Part shown: positions 16,469 through 24,718 of the stretch, in pieces
Numbering within the stretch: position 1 is the stretch's first letter
How the letters are laid out: each line of letters opens with the position of its first letter
Assembly: GCA_020072645.1 (NCBI GenBank)
Contig: JAIQGK010000022.1
Location: 1 to 64,000 of the forward strand
DNA from: Terriglobia bacterium
GTDB taxonomy: Bacteria > Acidobacteriota > Terriglobia > Terriglobales > Acidobacteriaceae
Length of the DNA stretch: 64,000 nucleotides
Direction of reading: 5' to 3'
The notes under the pieces: generated by a model
Told to the model about the DNA's origin: nothing
Database searches by the model: none
The model's input: only the letters and a program-made list of their open reading frames with translations
Made by a program: the position numbers and the translations under genes

Positions 16469-16714
16469 ATGGAACGCATGGAATATGACCCTGAAGGCGG
16501 AGATTATAAGCCAATAACCGAACATGAAACGGGTTCAACGTTTTTGGTATTGGGCCTCATCATGCTCATTGCAGGTGTCGGCTGGATGCTATACGTCAGC
16601 TGGGACATCCGCGCCGGCGGCGGCCTCATGGAGGGCCTCTTCGCCGCCGATGTAGTCATTGCTCTGGGTTTACTCATCCTTGGATTTATCAAAAAGAAAC
16701 GGCAAATAAACTAG
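16469..16714 (+). CDS. Small two-TM membrane protein in etf operon
   Basis: An 81-aa protein with AAGGAG eight bases before its ATG. After an acidic N-terminus come two hydrophobic segments (FLVLGLIMLIAGVGWMLYV and AADVVIALGLLILGFI) and a basic tail KKKRQIN, so both ends are probably cytoplasmic. It lies between etfB and etfA and its stop touches the etfA start, which indicates co-expression. I know no function; a role in holding ETF or ETF-QO at the membrane is only a guess. Confidence 0.75.
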   Translation: MERMEYDPEGGDYKPITEHETGSTFLVLGLIMLIAGVGWMLYVSWDIRAGGGLMEGLFAADVVIALGLLILGFIKKKRQIN

Positions 16715-17710
16715 ATGGCAGACACAATTCTTGTAATTGCTGAACAACGTGAAGGCAAGCTGAACCGCGTTTCCATGGAGACGATTGCGGCTGCGCAGGC
16801 CATCGCCGCTGAAATCGGAGCGACGGTTGAAGCCGCGCTCTTTGGCAGCGGCATCGCCGGCATTGCCACCGAAATTGCTGCGAAAAAACTGGCCAAAGTA
16901 ACCGTCATCGATTCGCCCAAACTGGCCAAGTATGAACCCGATGGCGTCGTTGCGGCGCTCAAAGACTTCATCAATCAGAAGAAACCCACGCTGGTGCTGA
17001 TGCCGCACACCTATCAGGTGCGCGACTTTGCTCCGCAACTGGCTACCGCATTGCAGCGCACACTCATCAGTGACGCCATCGGCTTCCGTAAAGATGGTGA
17101 CAAGCTGGTCTTTACCCGCCAGATGTTCCAGGGCAAATTTGCCGCCGACGTTTCTTTTGCGTGCCCCGCGCCGCATTTTGTTACCTTCCAGGCCGGCGCG
17201 TTCCGTGGCGACAAAGCTGAAGCCGGCGCATCCGCCGCTCCGGTTGAAACCGTAAACGCCAATATTGCCGATGGTGTCCAGCGCAACCAGCCTGAAGATC
17301 CTTTCAAAGAAGCCAAGCAGGCCGTCGATCTCACGCAGGCAGAGATCATTGTTTCTGTCGGTCGCGGAATCAAAGAGCAGAAAAACATCGAACTGGCCAA
17401 AGCTCTGGCAGATGCTCTCGGCGGCGAGATTGCCGCGTCGCGTCCCATCTGCGACTCCGGCTGGCTCCCCATGGACCGCCAGATTGGCAGCTCCGGCCAG
17501 ACCGTTTCTCCCAAACTCTATCTTGCTGTCGGCATCAGTGGCGCCATTCAGCACATTGTCGGGATGAAAGGATCGCGCAGCATCATCGCTATTAATAAAG
17601 ATGCTGAAGCGCCCATCTTTGAAATCGCCGACTTCGGCGTTGTGGGAAACCTGTTTGACATTCTGCCCGCGCTGACTGAAGAAGTGAAGAAAGCCAAAGC
17701 TGGTGGATAG
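16715..17710 (+). CDS. etfA: Electron transfer flavoprotein alpha subunit
   Basis: 331 aa with the ETF-alpha FAD domain at the C-terminus: GRGIKEQKNIELAKALADAL, then SRPICDSGWLPMDRQIGSSG and the signature YLAVGISGAIQHIVGMKGS followed by INKDAEAPIFEIADFGVVGN. The N-terminal half is the ETF beta-like alpha/beta domain. It starts directly after the small membrane gene (stop TAG then ATG). Together with EtfB it carries FAD and reduces ETF-QO. Confidence 0.96.
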   Translation: MADTILVIAEQREGKLNRVSMETIAAAQAIAAEIGATVEAALFGSGIAGIATEIAAKKLAKVTVIDSPKLAKYEPDGVVAALKDFINQKKPTLVLMPHTYQVRDFAPQLATALQRTLISDAIGFRKDGDKLVFTRQMFQGKFAADVSFACPAPHFVTFQAGAFRGDKAEAGASAAPVETVNANIADGVQRNQPEDPFKEAKQAVDLTQAEIIVSVGRGIKEQKNIELAKALADALGGEIAASRPICDSGWLPMDRQIGSSGQTVSPKLYLAVGISGAIQHIVGMKGSRSIIAINKDAEAPIFEIADFGVVGNLFDILPALTEEVKKAKAGG

Positions 17711-17850
17711 GATTCACCGCAAAGTGCGCCAAGGACGCGAAGGAAATCTGGTTTTCAGTTCTCAGCGAATTGCGCGTCGAGTTGTCAACATCCAAGGTCT
17801 ACCTGCGACTTTCTTCCTTTGCGCTCTTCGCGTCCTTTGCGGTGAAGATT
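17711..17850. repeat. Inverted pair of dispersed CACCGCAAAG elements
   Basis: TTCACCGCAAAG with AAGGACGCGAAGGAA (17713-17745) recurs in inverted orientation at about 17815-17850 (TTTGCGCTCTTCGCGTCC and TTTGCGGTGAA). The arms flank ~70 nt between etfA and etfQO. Elements of this look are scattered between genes in many soil bacteria. They may form a long hairpin and lower read-through into etfQO. Confidence 0.6.
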
Positions 17851-17872
17851 TTGATCGCAATTAAGGGTAACG

Positions 17873-19588
17873 ATGATTTACTTCCGTAAACCTCTAGAGA
17901 ACGTCGAGCGTCCGCAGATGGAATCGGACGTAACCATTGTTGGCGGCGGCCCCGCTGGCCTCGCCTGCGCGCTGCGTCTTTCGCAGTTGATCGATCGCCA
18001 TAACCGCCGCAATCCTGAAGCGCCGCTGAGCAAGGAAAACATTAATGTGGTGGAGAAGGCCCGTGAGCTCGGCCAGCACTCGCTTTCCGGCGCGCTGCTT
18101 GATCCCCGCTCCATGAACGAGCTTCTTCCCGGCTGGCGCAGTGAAGCGCCGCTCGATGCTGAAGTCACGCATGAAGACGTTTACTTCCTTACGGAAAAAG
18201 GCGAGCACCGCCTGCCCCTAACGCCGCCGCCCTTGCAGGACCATGGCAACTACGTGATCTCCATCAACCGCTTTGTGAAATGGCTGGGAGAAAAAGTTGA
18301 GCAGGCCGGCATCACCGTCTTCACCGGCTTTGCTGGATCAGAACTTCTTACTGAGGGCGATCACGTCATCGGCATTCGCACGGATGATAAAGGCGTGGAC
18401 AAGCACAACCAGAAGAAATCCAACTTCGAGCCCGGCTATGACGTGAAGTCCAAGATTACGGTGCTGGCGGAAGGCCCGCGCGGATCGCTGACCAAGCAAC
18501 TCGTCGCCAAATACGATTTGCAGAAAGGTCTGAACCCGCAGGTTTACGGCATTGGCGTGAAAGAGCTGTGGGAAGTGCCTTCCGGCGCAATCAAAAAAGG
18601 CCAGGTCATTTACGCCACGGGCTGGCCGCTCACCACCAAAGAATACGGCGGCGGCTGGCTGTACGGATCGAAAGACAACATCGTCTCGCTCGGCTACGTT
18701 ACCAGCCTCGACTATCAGGACCCGCGTCTAGATCCCCAGCGCGTTCTGCAGGATTTCAAACAGCATCCTCTCATCGCGAGCCTGCTGCGTGGCGGCAAGA
18801 TGATCCGCTATGGCGCAAAGACTTTCCCCTATGGCGGATGGCTCTCCATGCCGCCTCTGGCCGGTAATGGCTGGATGATCGTCGGCGACTCCGCCAGCTT
18901 CCTGAACTCGCAGCGTCTCAAAGGCATTCACCTGGCCATCAAGAGCGGCATGCTCGCCGCGGAAACCGCATTCGACGCGCTGCTCCGCAACAATTTCAGC
19001 GCGGCCCAGCTCAGCCACTACAAAGAGAGCGTTGACTCAAGCTGGATCAAAGACGAGCTATGGGAAGTGCGTAACTTCCATCAGGGCTTTGAGAATGGTC
19101 TGGTCTCCGGCATGATGCACACGGCCTTGCAGCAGCTCACCGGCGGACGCGGCCTGCATGAGGTTTATCCCGCGCACGCCGGCCACACGCGCATGAAGCA
19201 TCTTGACCAGCTTCCGGCCGACGGCGGCAATCGCGCTCATCTGCTCGGCAAAGCCAAGGGTGACGGCAAGCTTACTTTCGACAAACTTACCGATCTCTAC
19301 CACTCCGGCACTAAGCATGAAGAAGATCAGCCGTCGCATCTGATCATCCATGACACCAATATTTGCAACACGCGTTGTGTCACGGAGTTCGGCAACCCTT
19401 GCCAGAATTTCTGCCCCGCCAATGTTTATGAAATGGAAGAAGACGCTTCAGCCCCTAAGGGCAAAGTGATCCATCTGAATCCTTCGAACTGCGTGCACTG
19501 CAAGACCTGCGACATCATGGACCCTTACGAAATCATCACCTGGGTTCCGCCGGAGGGTGGCGGCGGCCCGAATTATGATGGGATGTGA
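17873..19588 (+). CDS. ETF-ubiquinone/quinone oxidoreductase
   Basis: A 571-aa fusion of the FixC-like flavoprotein and FixX-like ferredoxin parts. VTIVGGGPAGLACALRLSQL near residue 20 binds FAD, and the C-terminus carries the 4Fe-4S site: CNTRCVTEFGNPCQNFCPA and the final NCVHCKTCDIMDPYEIITW. It passes ETF electrons to the membrane quinone pool. The C-terminus ends PPEGGGGPNYDGM, the normal family end. A diverged second copy of this 3' end occurs at 20597-20656. Confidence 0.96.
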   Translation: MIYFRKPLENVERPQMESDVTIVGGGPAGLACALRLSQLIDRHNRRNPEAPLSKENINVVEKARELGQHSLSGALLDPRSMNELLPGWRSEAPLDAEVTHEDVYFLTEKGEHRLPLTPPPLQDHGNYVISINRFVKWLGEKVEQAGITVFTGFAGSELLTEGDHVIGIRTDDKGVDKHNQKKSNFEPGYDVKSKITVLAEGPRGSLTKQLVAKYDLQKGLNPQVYGIGVKELWEVPSGAIKKGQVIYATGWPLTTKEYGGGWLYGSKDNIVSLGYVTSLDYQDPRLDPQRVLQDFKQHPLIASLLRGGKMIRYGAKTFPYGGWLSMPPLAGNGWMIVGDSASFLNSQRLKGIHLAIKSGMLAAETAFDALLRNNFSAAQLSHYKESVDSSWIKDELWEVRNFHQGFENGLVSGMMHTALQQLTGGRGLHEVYPAHAGHTRMKHLDQLPADGGNRAHLLGKAKGDGKLTFDKLTDLYHSGTKHEEDQPSHLIIHDTNICNTRCVTEFGNPCQNFCPANVYEMEEDASAPKGKVIHLNPSNCVHCKTCDIMDPYEIITWVPPEGGGGPNYDGM

Positions 19589-20346
19589 TCGTGGGCAAGA
19601 AAGTTCGTTACGACCTTGCTGTTATTAGCTATATCGATATCCTGGGCTTTCGAAATTTGATTGAGACGAAAAGCGCTGGGGAGATTTCAAGAGTAGTCCG
19701 AAAGCTCAAGGAGAGAACAAAGCCAGACAAAGAAGAGTCTCGATATCATGGAATGAAATTCTTCAACTTTTCCGATACAGCGATCCGAATAACTCCAGTT
19801 ATTAACCCTAAAAGTGAGCATAGCAGGGGCAATCTTTTTTGGGAGCTACTCGCGCTGGTACACGTCCAATACTTACTAATCCTCGAAAAAATAATTGTGC
19901 GTGGTGCGGTGTCTATAGGGGAAATAGTGAAAAGTTGGGGAGTTGTATATGGTCCAGGTCTGGTTAGCGCCTACGAAACGGAACAGAGAGCGTCCAGTCC
20001 AAGAATAATCGTCGATCCAGCGGTGTTTAAGCACCTGCGGATGAATCCCGCTCTTTGGGTTCACGATTATACAGAGGAGCACAAAGGTGTAATGAATCTT
20101 TTATGCAAAGACGAGGACGGTAAGCTTTTTATAGACTATCTTCGCTCGATCGAGAGCGAGATGGACACTCCGGAGGTTCACTATCCCCGATTTATTCGGA
20201 CGCATGCTGATCTAATAGCGGAAGGGCTTATTCGATACCGATTGAACCGCGATGTTGTACGCAAATTTAAATGGTTGCAAAAGTACCATAATTCCACAGT
20301 ACGGAACCGTTTCGGAAAAGGTGTCAACCGAACTCTATTGGTTTGA
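19585..20346 (+). CDS. Nucleotide-cyclase-fold-like protein of unknown function
   Basis: The 253-aa product shows a sequence of motifs like class III cyclases: an N-terminal ISYIDILGFRNLIE (Asp as possible metal ligand), FFNFSDTAIRI (second Asp), IIVRGAVSIGEI and GPGLVSAYETEQRASSPRIIVDPAVF, which aligns with the GDxVNxAAR region and beyond. The base composition is clearly AT-richer than the etf genes. GTG starts at 19585 or 19591 overlap the etfQO stop. Catalysis is unproven; it could be a degenerate cyclase domain or a nucleotide sensor. Position and composition suggest a horizontally acquired gene. Confidence 0.6.
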   Translation: MIVGKKVRYDLAVISYIDILGFRNLIETKSAGEISRVVRKLKERTKPDKEESRYHGMKFFNFSDTAIRITPVINPKSEHSRGNLFWELLALVHVQYLLILEKIIVRGAVSIGEIVKSWGVVYGPGLVSAYETEQRASSPRIIVDPAVFKHLRMNPALWVHDYTEEHKGVMNLLCKDEDGKLFIDYLRSIESEMDTPEVHYPRFIRTHADLIAEGLIRYRLNRDVVRKFKWLQKYHNSTVRNRFGKGVNRTLLV

Positions 20347-20358
20347 AATCCGGAGTTG

Positions 20359-20596
20359 AATTTCTGGTTTGGACCAGGAGAGCACGCGAAGACCACAGTC
20401 GAGACTGAGAGCATGTGCTTTGCCGCTGGCGATCTCGCGGGAAACTTCGCGGCAGGCGCATTTGAAGACGGCAATTTCATTGGCACAGCCGGTTTCTCTC
20501 GACGCCCAAATAACAAAGAACATTACAAAGAACACGTGAAAGGTGCTTACGTCAGCCCGGGCCAGCGCGGAAGGTATACGAAAGGCGCTGATGCAC
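20359..20596 (+). pseudogene. Decayed GNAT acetyltransferase remnant
   Basis: GEHAKTTVET, AFEDGNFIGTAGF and HVKGAYVSPGQRG match EEHENTSVET, SFEDGTITGTAGF and HIWGVYVRPESRG of the GNAT gene at 21927. About 35 N-terminal residues are missing, a 2-nt loss near 20570 shifts the frame, and KALMHEII then runs straight into the ETF-QO tail copy. It is a dead partial paralogue. Confidence 0.75.
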
Positions 20597-20656
20597 GAGA
20601 TCATCACCTGTGTTCCACCCGAAGGCGGTGGCGGCCCGAATTACGATGGCATGTAA
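20597..20656 (+). pseudogene. Second, diverged copy of the ETF-QO 3' end
   Basis: The frame reads EIITCVPPEGGGGPNYDGM and TAA. Against 19529-19588 it matches at 50 of 60 bases and 18 of 19 residues; nearly all changes are silent. Such silent divergence means that it came from a homologous gene under selection, not from a recent copy. The junction to the GNAT remnant falls at GAGATCATC, a sequence common to both families. Confidence 0.85.
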
Positions 20657-20748
20657 GAAAAGAAGCCTTTAGCTCTTAGCCATTAGCTTTTGATCTTAGA
20701 TAACACTGCTTTAGCTAAAGTTAAGAGCTAAGTCGATGGCTGCGGCTC

Positions 20749-21810
20749 TCAATGTTTTTTCAAATTCTCGAACCGCTCCGCATCTCTCATTCTGAGCCAT
20801 GCGGTAGCCTGTTGTTGCTGCTTTGTGATTTCTTTTTCCGTGAGATGGGTGGCAACCTCGCGCAACTTTTCTTCCGCGCCCGGTACCTTGCGCTTGATCG
20901 CGATGAGATACCAGAAATAAGCGTTTTTCTGCGCATCGTGGGCCCCGGACGCCAATTCCAGCCGTGCCGTATCCATGTAGCCGTCGGGAACTGCCCGGAA
21001 AGCGGCTTCCTTGTAATACCCCAGGGCTTCGCGCAGGTTTTTTGACTGTCCCAGCCCTTGCTCGGCCATACGTCCCAGTACCATATAGGAAAAATCCGTC
21101 CGGGATTTCTTGCACCACGATTTTGCCTTGGCATAGTCCTGCGGCACGCCTTTTCCCGTGGCATAGAGCTGGCACAACTGGTAACGCGAACGTTCGTTGT
21201 ACCACATCTCATCCTCCTGCTCGGCAAGCTCCCGGTATAAGCTCACCGCCCCCGGCAGGTCCTGCGGGATCTCGTCGCCTTTGTTATACAACTGCGCCAG
21301 TTGGAATTTGCTGATGTTCATACGCTGATGCAATTCCTGAATGATTTGCTTCAGCGCCTCTGTGGCTTGGGCGTCGCCTTTGCGTGACGCCACCATCATC
21401 CATGTGGCGGCATCGTTGAGGTTTGCTTCAACACCTTCTCCGTTGTAATAAGAGATGGCAATGTTATAAATGGCTTCAGGCGAGTTCTGTTTCGCGGCCT
21501 TCCGATACCAGCGTATTGCTTCTTCCCTGTCTCCTTGCACGCCCCGGCCCTGCGCGTACATCACGCCCAGGCTGTTTTGCGCCTGCGCATTGCCCTGTTC
21601 CGCGGACTTGCGGAACCACTCGACCGCCTTGGCATAATCCTGCGGCACGTCCTTTCCATCTTCGTAGGCGCGCCCGAGTTCGACCTGCGCCTGGGCCTCG
21701 CCAGCTTCTGCCCGCTGGGTTAGCGCAGCCACGGAAGCGATCGTGCCCTGTCCGTAGGCGGTCAGAACAGCAACGATGAGCATCAAGAATAGGGAGACGA
21801 TAGCTTTCAT
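20749..21810 (-). CDS. Secreted Sel1-repeat protein
   Basis: After a signal peptide (AIVSLFLMLIVAVLTAYGQG) the protein carries a series of ~36-residue Sel1-like repeats with the A-x-x-x-LG-x-x-Y-x-x-G pattern, for example ELGRAYEDGKDVPQDYAKAVEWFRKSAEQG and SLGVMYAQGRGV. The start at 21810 is chosen for the signal peptide; the open frame extends to 21837. Sel1 solenoids mediate protein-protein contacts, often in envelope assembly or signalling. The partner is unknown. Inverted TTAGCTCTTA/TAAGAGCTAA arms at ~20668-20732 may form its terminator. Confidence 0.85.
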   Translation of the reverse strand: MKAIVSLFLMLIVAVLTAYGQGTIASVAALTQRAEAGEAQAQVELGRAYEDGKDVPQDYAKAVEWFRKSAEQGNAQAQNSLGVMYAQGRGVQGDREEAIRWYRKAAKQNSPEAIYNIAISYYNGEGVEANLNDAATWMMVASRKGDAQATEALKQIIQELHQRMNISKFQLAQLYNKGDEIPQDLPGAVSLYRELAEQEDEMWYNERSRYQLCQLYATGKGVPQDYAKAKSWCKKSRTDFSYMVLGRMAEQGLGQSKNLREALGYYKEAAFRAVPDGYMDTARLELASGAHDAQKNAYFWYLIAIKRKVPGAEEKLREVATHLTEKEITKQQQQATAWLRMRDAERFENLKKH

Positions 21811-21926
21811 CGCGGTTAGTTTTACTATATTGGGCACAACGGAACAAGATAAACAAGCAGGGCGGGCGGCCTGACATAATTAGGTGTGCCCAAGCCATCT
21901 GCCGTTTTTGCGAAAATGAATCCATA

Positions 21927-22431
21927 ATGGAAATCCGCCTGATTACCTCCGCCGATGCTGAAATCTGGTGGCAGCTGCGCATCGAAGGGCTGCGCAACGA
22001 TCCATCTGCGTTTGCCGATTCGGCGGAAGAGCATGAGAACACCTCTGTGGAAACCGCGCGTAGGCGACTGAGCGCGGGCAATCCAGCGCACAATTTCGTG
22101 GTCGGCAGCTTTGAGGATGGCACGATTACCGGAACCGCGGGATTCTATCGTTTCCATCATCTGAAAGAGCGCCACAAAGGCCACATCTGGGGCGTTTATG
22201 TGCGGCCCGAATCGCGTGGCAAAGGCGTCGGGACCGCCTTGATGAAAGAAATTGTTCGCCGCGCACGGCGAAATTGACGGCATCGAGCAGATCACGCTTG
22301 TTGCTTCCGCCAGGCTGCCGGCGCAGCGTCTTTATGAGTCTGTGGGATTCAAGAGCTATGGGGTTGAGCCGCACTCACTGAAAATCGGCGACGAGTATGT
22401 GGATGACGTCCTGATGGTGCTCTGGCTTTAA
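21927..22431 (+). pseudogene. GNAT N-acetyltransferase with a frameshift
   Basis: The N-terminal 116 aa hold MEIRLITSADAEIWWQLR and the acetyl-CoA loop RPESRGKGVGTALM. The frame ends early at 22277, but dropping one A from AAA at 22271-22273 continues it as ARRIDGIEQITLV and then RLYESVGFKSYGVEPHSLKIGD to TAA at 22429, a complete ~168-aa GNAT. So it is either a fresh pseudogene or carries a base-calling indel. Its closest visible relative is the remnant at 20359. Confidence 0.8.
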
Positions 22432-22504
22432 AGGTGTTTCTGTCCTCAATTAGGGCCAAAACAATTAAGGTGCACGCACTCCGCTTCCTCTCTATAATAA
22501 ATAG

Positions 22505-22622
22505 ATAGGTTCCGACCACATCCGGCCTAAGGAATACCCGGCGGGACGTGGCGGCTCCTTGCTGAGAATGCAAGGACGAGGGTCTGTCGTGGAAACGCAC
22601 GGGCCTCCCGTTTGGAAAGGAA
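22505..22622 (+). ncRNA. Structured moaA leader, candidate Moco riboswitch
   Basis: Upstream of moaA the leader can fold as CCG-A-CCAC / GTGG-CGG with an inner CCGG/CCGG helix (22513-22555), then CCTTGC/GCAAGG (22557-22575), then ACGGG-CCT-CCCGT (22599-22611) followed by GGAAAGG. The GGCCTCCCG and GGAAAGG combination recalls the Moco RNA motif known upstream of molybdopterin genes. I cannot score it against the Rfam model, so the assignment is tentative, but the folding potential is directly visible. Confidence 0.45.
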
Positions 22623-22706
22623 CCGAAACACGCTTCGGCGTATTTCCCTCCTTTTTCATTTCCCGCAATCAGCGCTGCTCCTGCAATCGACTGGCGACAA
22701 ACGTAT

Positions 22707-23696
22707 ATGCGGCTTCAGGACAAACACGGGCGCTTTATCACTGACCTCCGCGTCAGCATCACTGATCGCTGCAATTACAAATGCGTCTACTGCCGTACCG
22801 GCAATGAAGGCGCGCAGTATTCTGAGCTCCCTTTTGTTGACTACTTGCGTTTGGTGCGGATCTTCGTTGAGTCCGGCATAGAAAAAGTAAGGCTTACCGG
22901 TGGCGAACCTCTGCTGCGCAACGGCCTGGTGGATTTTGTCCGTGATCTCGCCCAGTTGCGCACGCTCAATGGTGAGAGGCCCGATCTGGCAATCACGACC
23001 AACGGTCACCTGCTGGCCGAACTCGCTCAACCGCTCAAAGACGCAGGGCTGCGTCGCGCCACCATCAGCATGGACGCCGTCGATGCTGAAAAATTTGCCC
23101 GCATTACCCGCGTTCCCAATGGTTATACCAGTGTACTGGCCGGCATCCGCGCTGCCAAACGCGCTGGGCTGGAACCGGTCAAGGTCAACTGCGTCCTTCT
23201 GCGCGGATTCAATGAAGATCAGATCGTAGAATTCGCTCGCTTCTCGAGGGAAGAAGGCGTAGTCGTTCGTTTTATCGAATTCATGCCGCTGGAAGAAGAT
23301 CGCGTCTGGTCCCCTGACGTGGTGGTTCCCATGGATGAAATTCTGGAAAAACTCAACGAATTTCGTCCTGTACGCCAGCTACCTAACGAGCTCAGCGAGA
23401 CCGCTCGTCGTTATACCTTTGACGATGGCAAAGGTGAAATCGGGATTATTGCGCCCGTGTCTCATCCCTTCTGCGGACACTGCTCGCGTGTACGGCTCAC
23501 GTCAGACGGCAAGATTCGCACTTGCCTTTTTTCCCTGCTTGACCATGACATGGCAGGGAGAATGTATCGCGGCGCAACTGACAGTGAATTAACTGATTAC
23601 GTTCGGTCAGTGGTCGACCAGAAGGAAGCCCGCCATCACATTGGAGAAGCTGGATTTATCAAGCCTTCGCGTAGCATGGTCCACATTGGCGGCTAA
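22707..23696 (+). CDS. moaA: GTP 3',8-cyclase (molybdopterin biosynthesis)
   Basis: Radical-SAM cluster motif DRCNYKCVYC near residues 22-31, VRLTGGEPLLRNGL near 68-81, and the second Fe-S cluster CGHCSRVRLTSDGKIRTCLF near 265-285. The protein ends in GG, as MoaA needs for activity. It converts GTP to the cyclic intermediate of the first step of molybdenum cofactor synthesis. 329 aa is the family size. No other moa gene is in the window. Confidence 0.97.
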   Translation: MRLQDKHGRFITDLRVSITDRCNYKCVYCRTGNEGAQYSELPFVDYLRLVRIFVESGIEKVRLTGGEPLLRNGLVDFVRDLAQLRTLNGERPDLAITTNGHLLAELAQPLKDAGLRRATISMDAVDAEKFARITRVPNGYTSVLAGIRAAKRAGLEPVKVNCVLLRGFNEDQIVEFARFSREEGVVVRFIEFMPLEEDRVWSPDVVVPMDEILEKLNEFRPVRQLPNELSETARRYTFDDGKGEIGIIAPVSHPFCGHCSRVRLTSDGKIRTCLFSLLDHDMAGRMYRGATDSELTDYVRSVVDQKEARHHIGEAGFIKPSRSMVHIGG

Positions 23697-23833
23697 GCGT
23701 GCCTACCTCTCGGTAACTTGCAACCCACACATAACATTAGTAAGATTCGCTCCAACTTCCCCCGGAAAGTTGAATACACGAATCTCCTCCAGCAATATTG
23801 AATTCCCCCACAGATCGTTTTGAAAACAGGATA

Positions 23834-24718
23834 ATGGTTTCGAACGGGACAATTATAGGAAGTTCAGCGGTTCAGACACGGGACCCACATATGGCGCTTG
23901 CGGTGGAAGTTGCCGGCAAAACCGACGTCGGGTGCGTGCGCACGAACAACGAAGACAATTTTGGCTTCGATTCGCGCTATGGCATTTTTGTGGTCTGTGA
24001 CGGCATGGGCGGACAGGCTGCCGGCGAAGTCGCCAGCAAGATGGGCGTGGATATTCTTCTGGACTATTTCCGAAACCAGACTCAAGGCGCAGCCAAGCAA
24101 TCACCGAATGGACAAAACGGTTCTTCCGGAGCGCAGAGCCTGGCGAATGCAATCCAACTGGCAAACAAGACAATTTTTCAAGCAGGGCAGCAACACAATG
24201 GACGCAATGGCATGGGTTCAACCATGGTTGCGGCTCTGGTGCGGGGAAACTCGCTGGCCATCGCCAACGTTGGCGACAGCAGAATTTACCTTGTTCGTCA
24301 GGGCACAATTCAACAGCTCACGCAGGACCATTCGCTGGTCATGGAACAGGTACGCCGCGGTTACATCACTTTGGAACAGGCACAGCAGTCAGAAATGCAG
24401 AACATCATCCTGCGCGCGCTGGGCTCAGAAGAAGTGGTTGAGGCCGATATAGAAGACCTTGTCGCGCTCCCCGGAGACGTTCTGGTAATGGCGTCAGACG
24501 GCCTCACGCGTTATGTGCCCGATGACGACATTTTAAAGATCGTCCAAGGTCCACGCAGCCTGCAACAGGCCTGCGGTGAATTGGTAAGGAAGGCCAGGGA
24601 ATGCGGTGGCGATGACAACATTACTTGCTTGCTGGTGCGGATTGTCGATCGGCCCTGGTATCAAAAACTTTTGGGAAAGCTATTCTTCGGAGGCCAGCAA
24701 TGGCAAAACTCTATTTGA
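23834..24718 (+). CDS. PP2C-type protein phosphatase
   Basis: The PP2C metal-site motifs are present: GCVRTNNEDNFG, VVCDGMGGQAAGEVAS, SLAIANVGDSRIYLV, LALPGDVLVMASDGLT-like VALPGDVLVMASDGL and GGDDNITCLLV. It belongs to the bacterial Stp/PrpC branch that reverses Ser/Thr kinase phosphorylation. The ATG at 23834 with ACAGG upstream is preferred; a TTG at 23798 would add 12 residues. The end overlaps the FHA gene by 19 nt, so the two are translationally linked and probably share a kinase partner outside the window. Confidence 0.93.
   Translation: MVSNGTIIGSSAVQTRDPHMALAVEVAGKTDVGCVRTNNEDNFGFDSRYGIFVVCDGMGGQAAGEVASKMGVDILLDYFRNQTQGAAKQSPNGQNGSSGAQSLANAIQLANKTIFQAGQQHNGRNGMGSTMVAALVRGNSLAIANVGDSRIYLVRQGTIQQLTQDHSLVMEQVRRGYITLEQAQQSEMQNIILRALGSEEVVEADIEDLVALPGDVLVMASDGLTRYVPDDDILKIVQGPRSLQQACGELVRKARECGGDDNITCLLVRIVDRPWYQKLLGKLFFGGQQWQNSI

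Noticed and set aside
15533-16525. 330-aa open frame on the minus strand
   Set aside because: Antisense to etfB; no motif, no ribosome site.
14407-20346. TIR gene and cyclase-like gene as one Pycsar-type defence system
   Set aside because: They are on opposite strands and 4 kb apart with the etf genes between; no cyclic-nucleotide-binding domain is seen in the TIR protein. The idea is not supported by layout.
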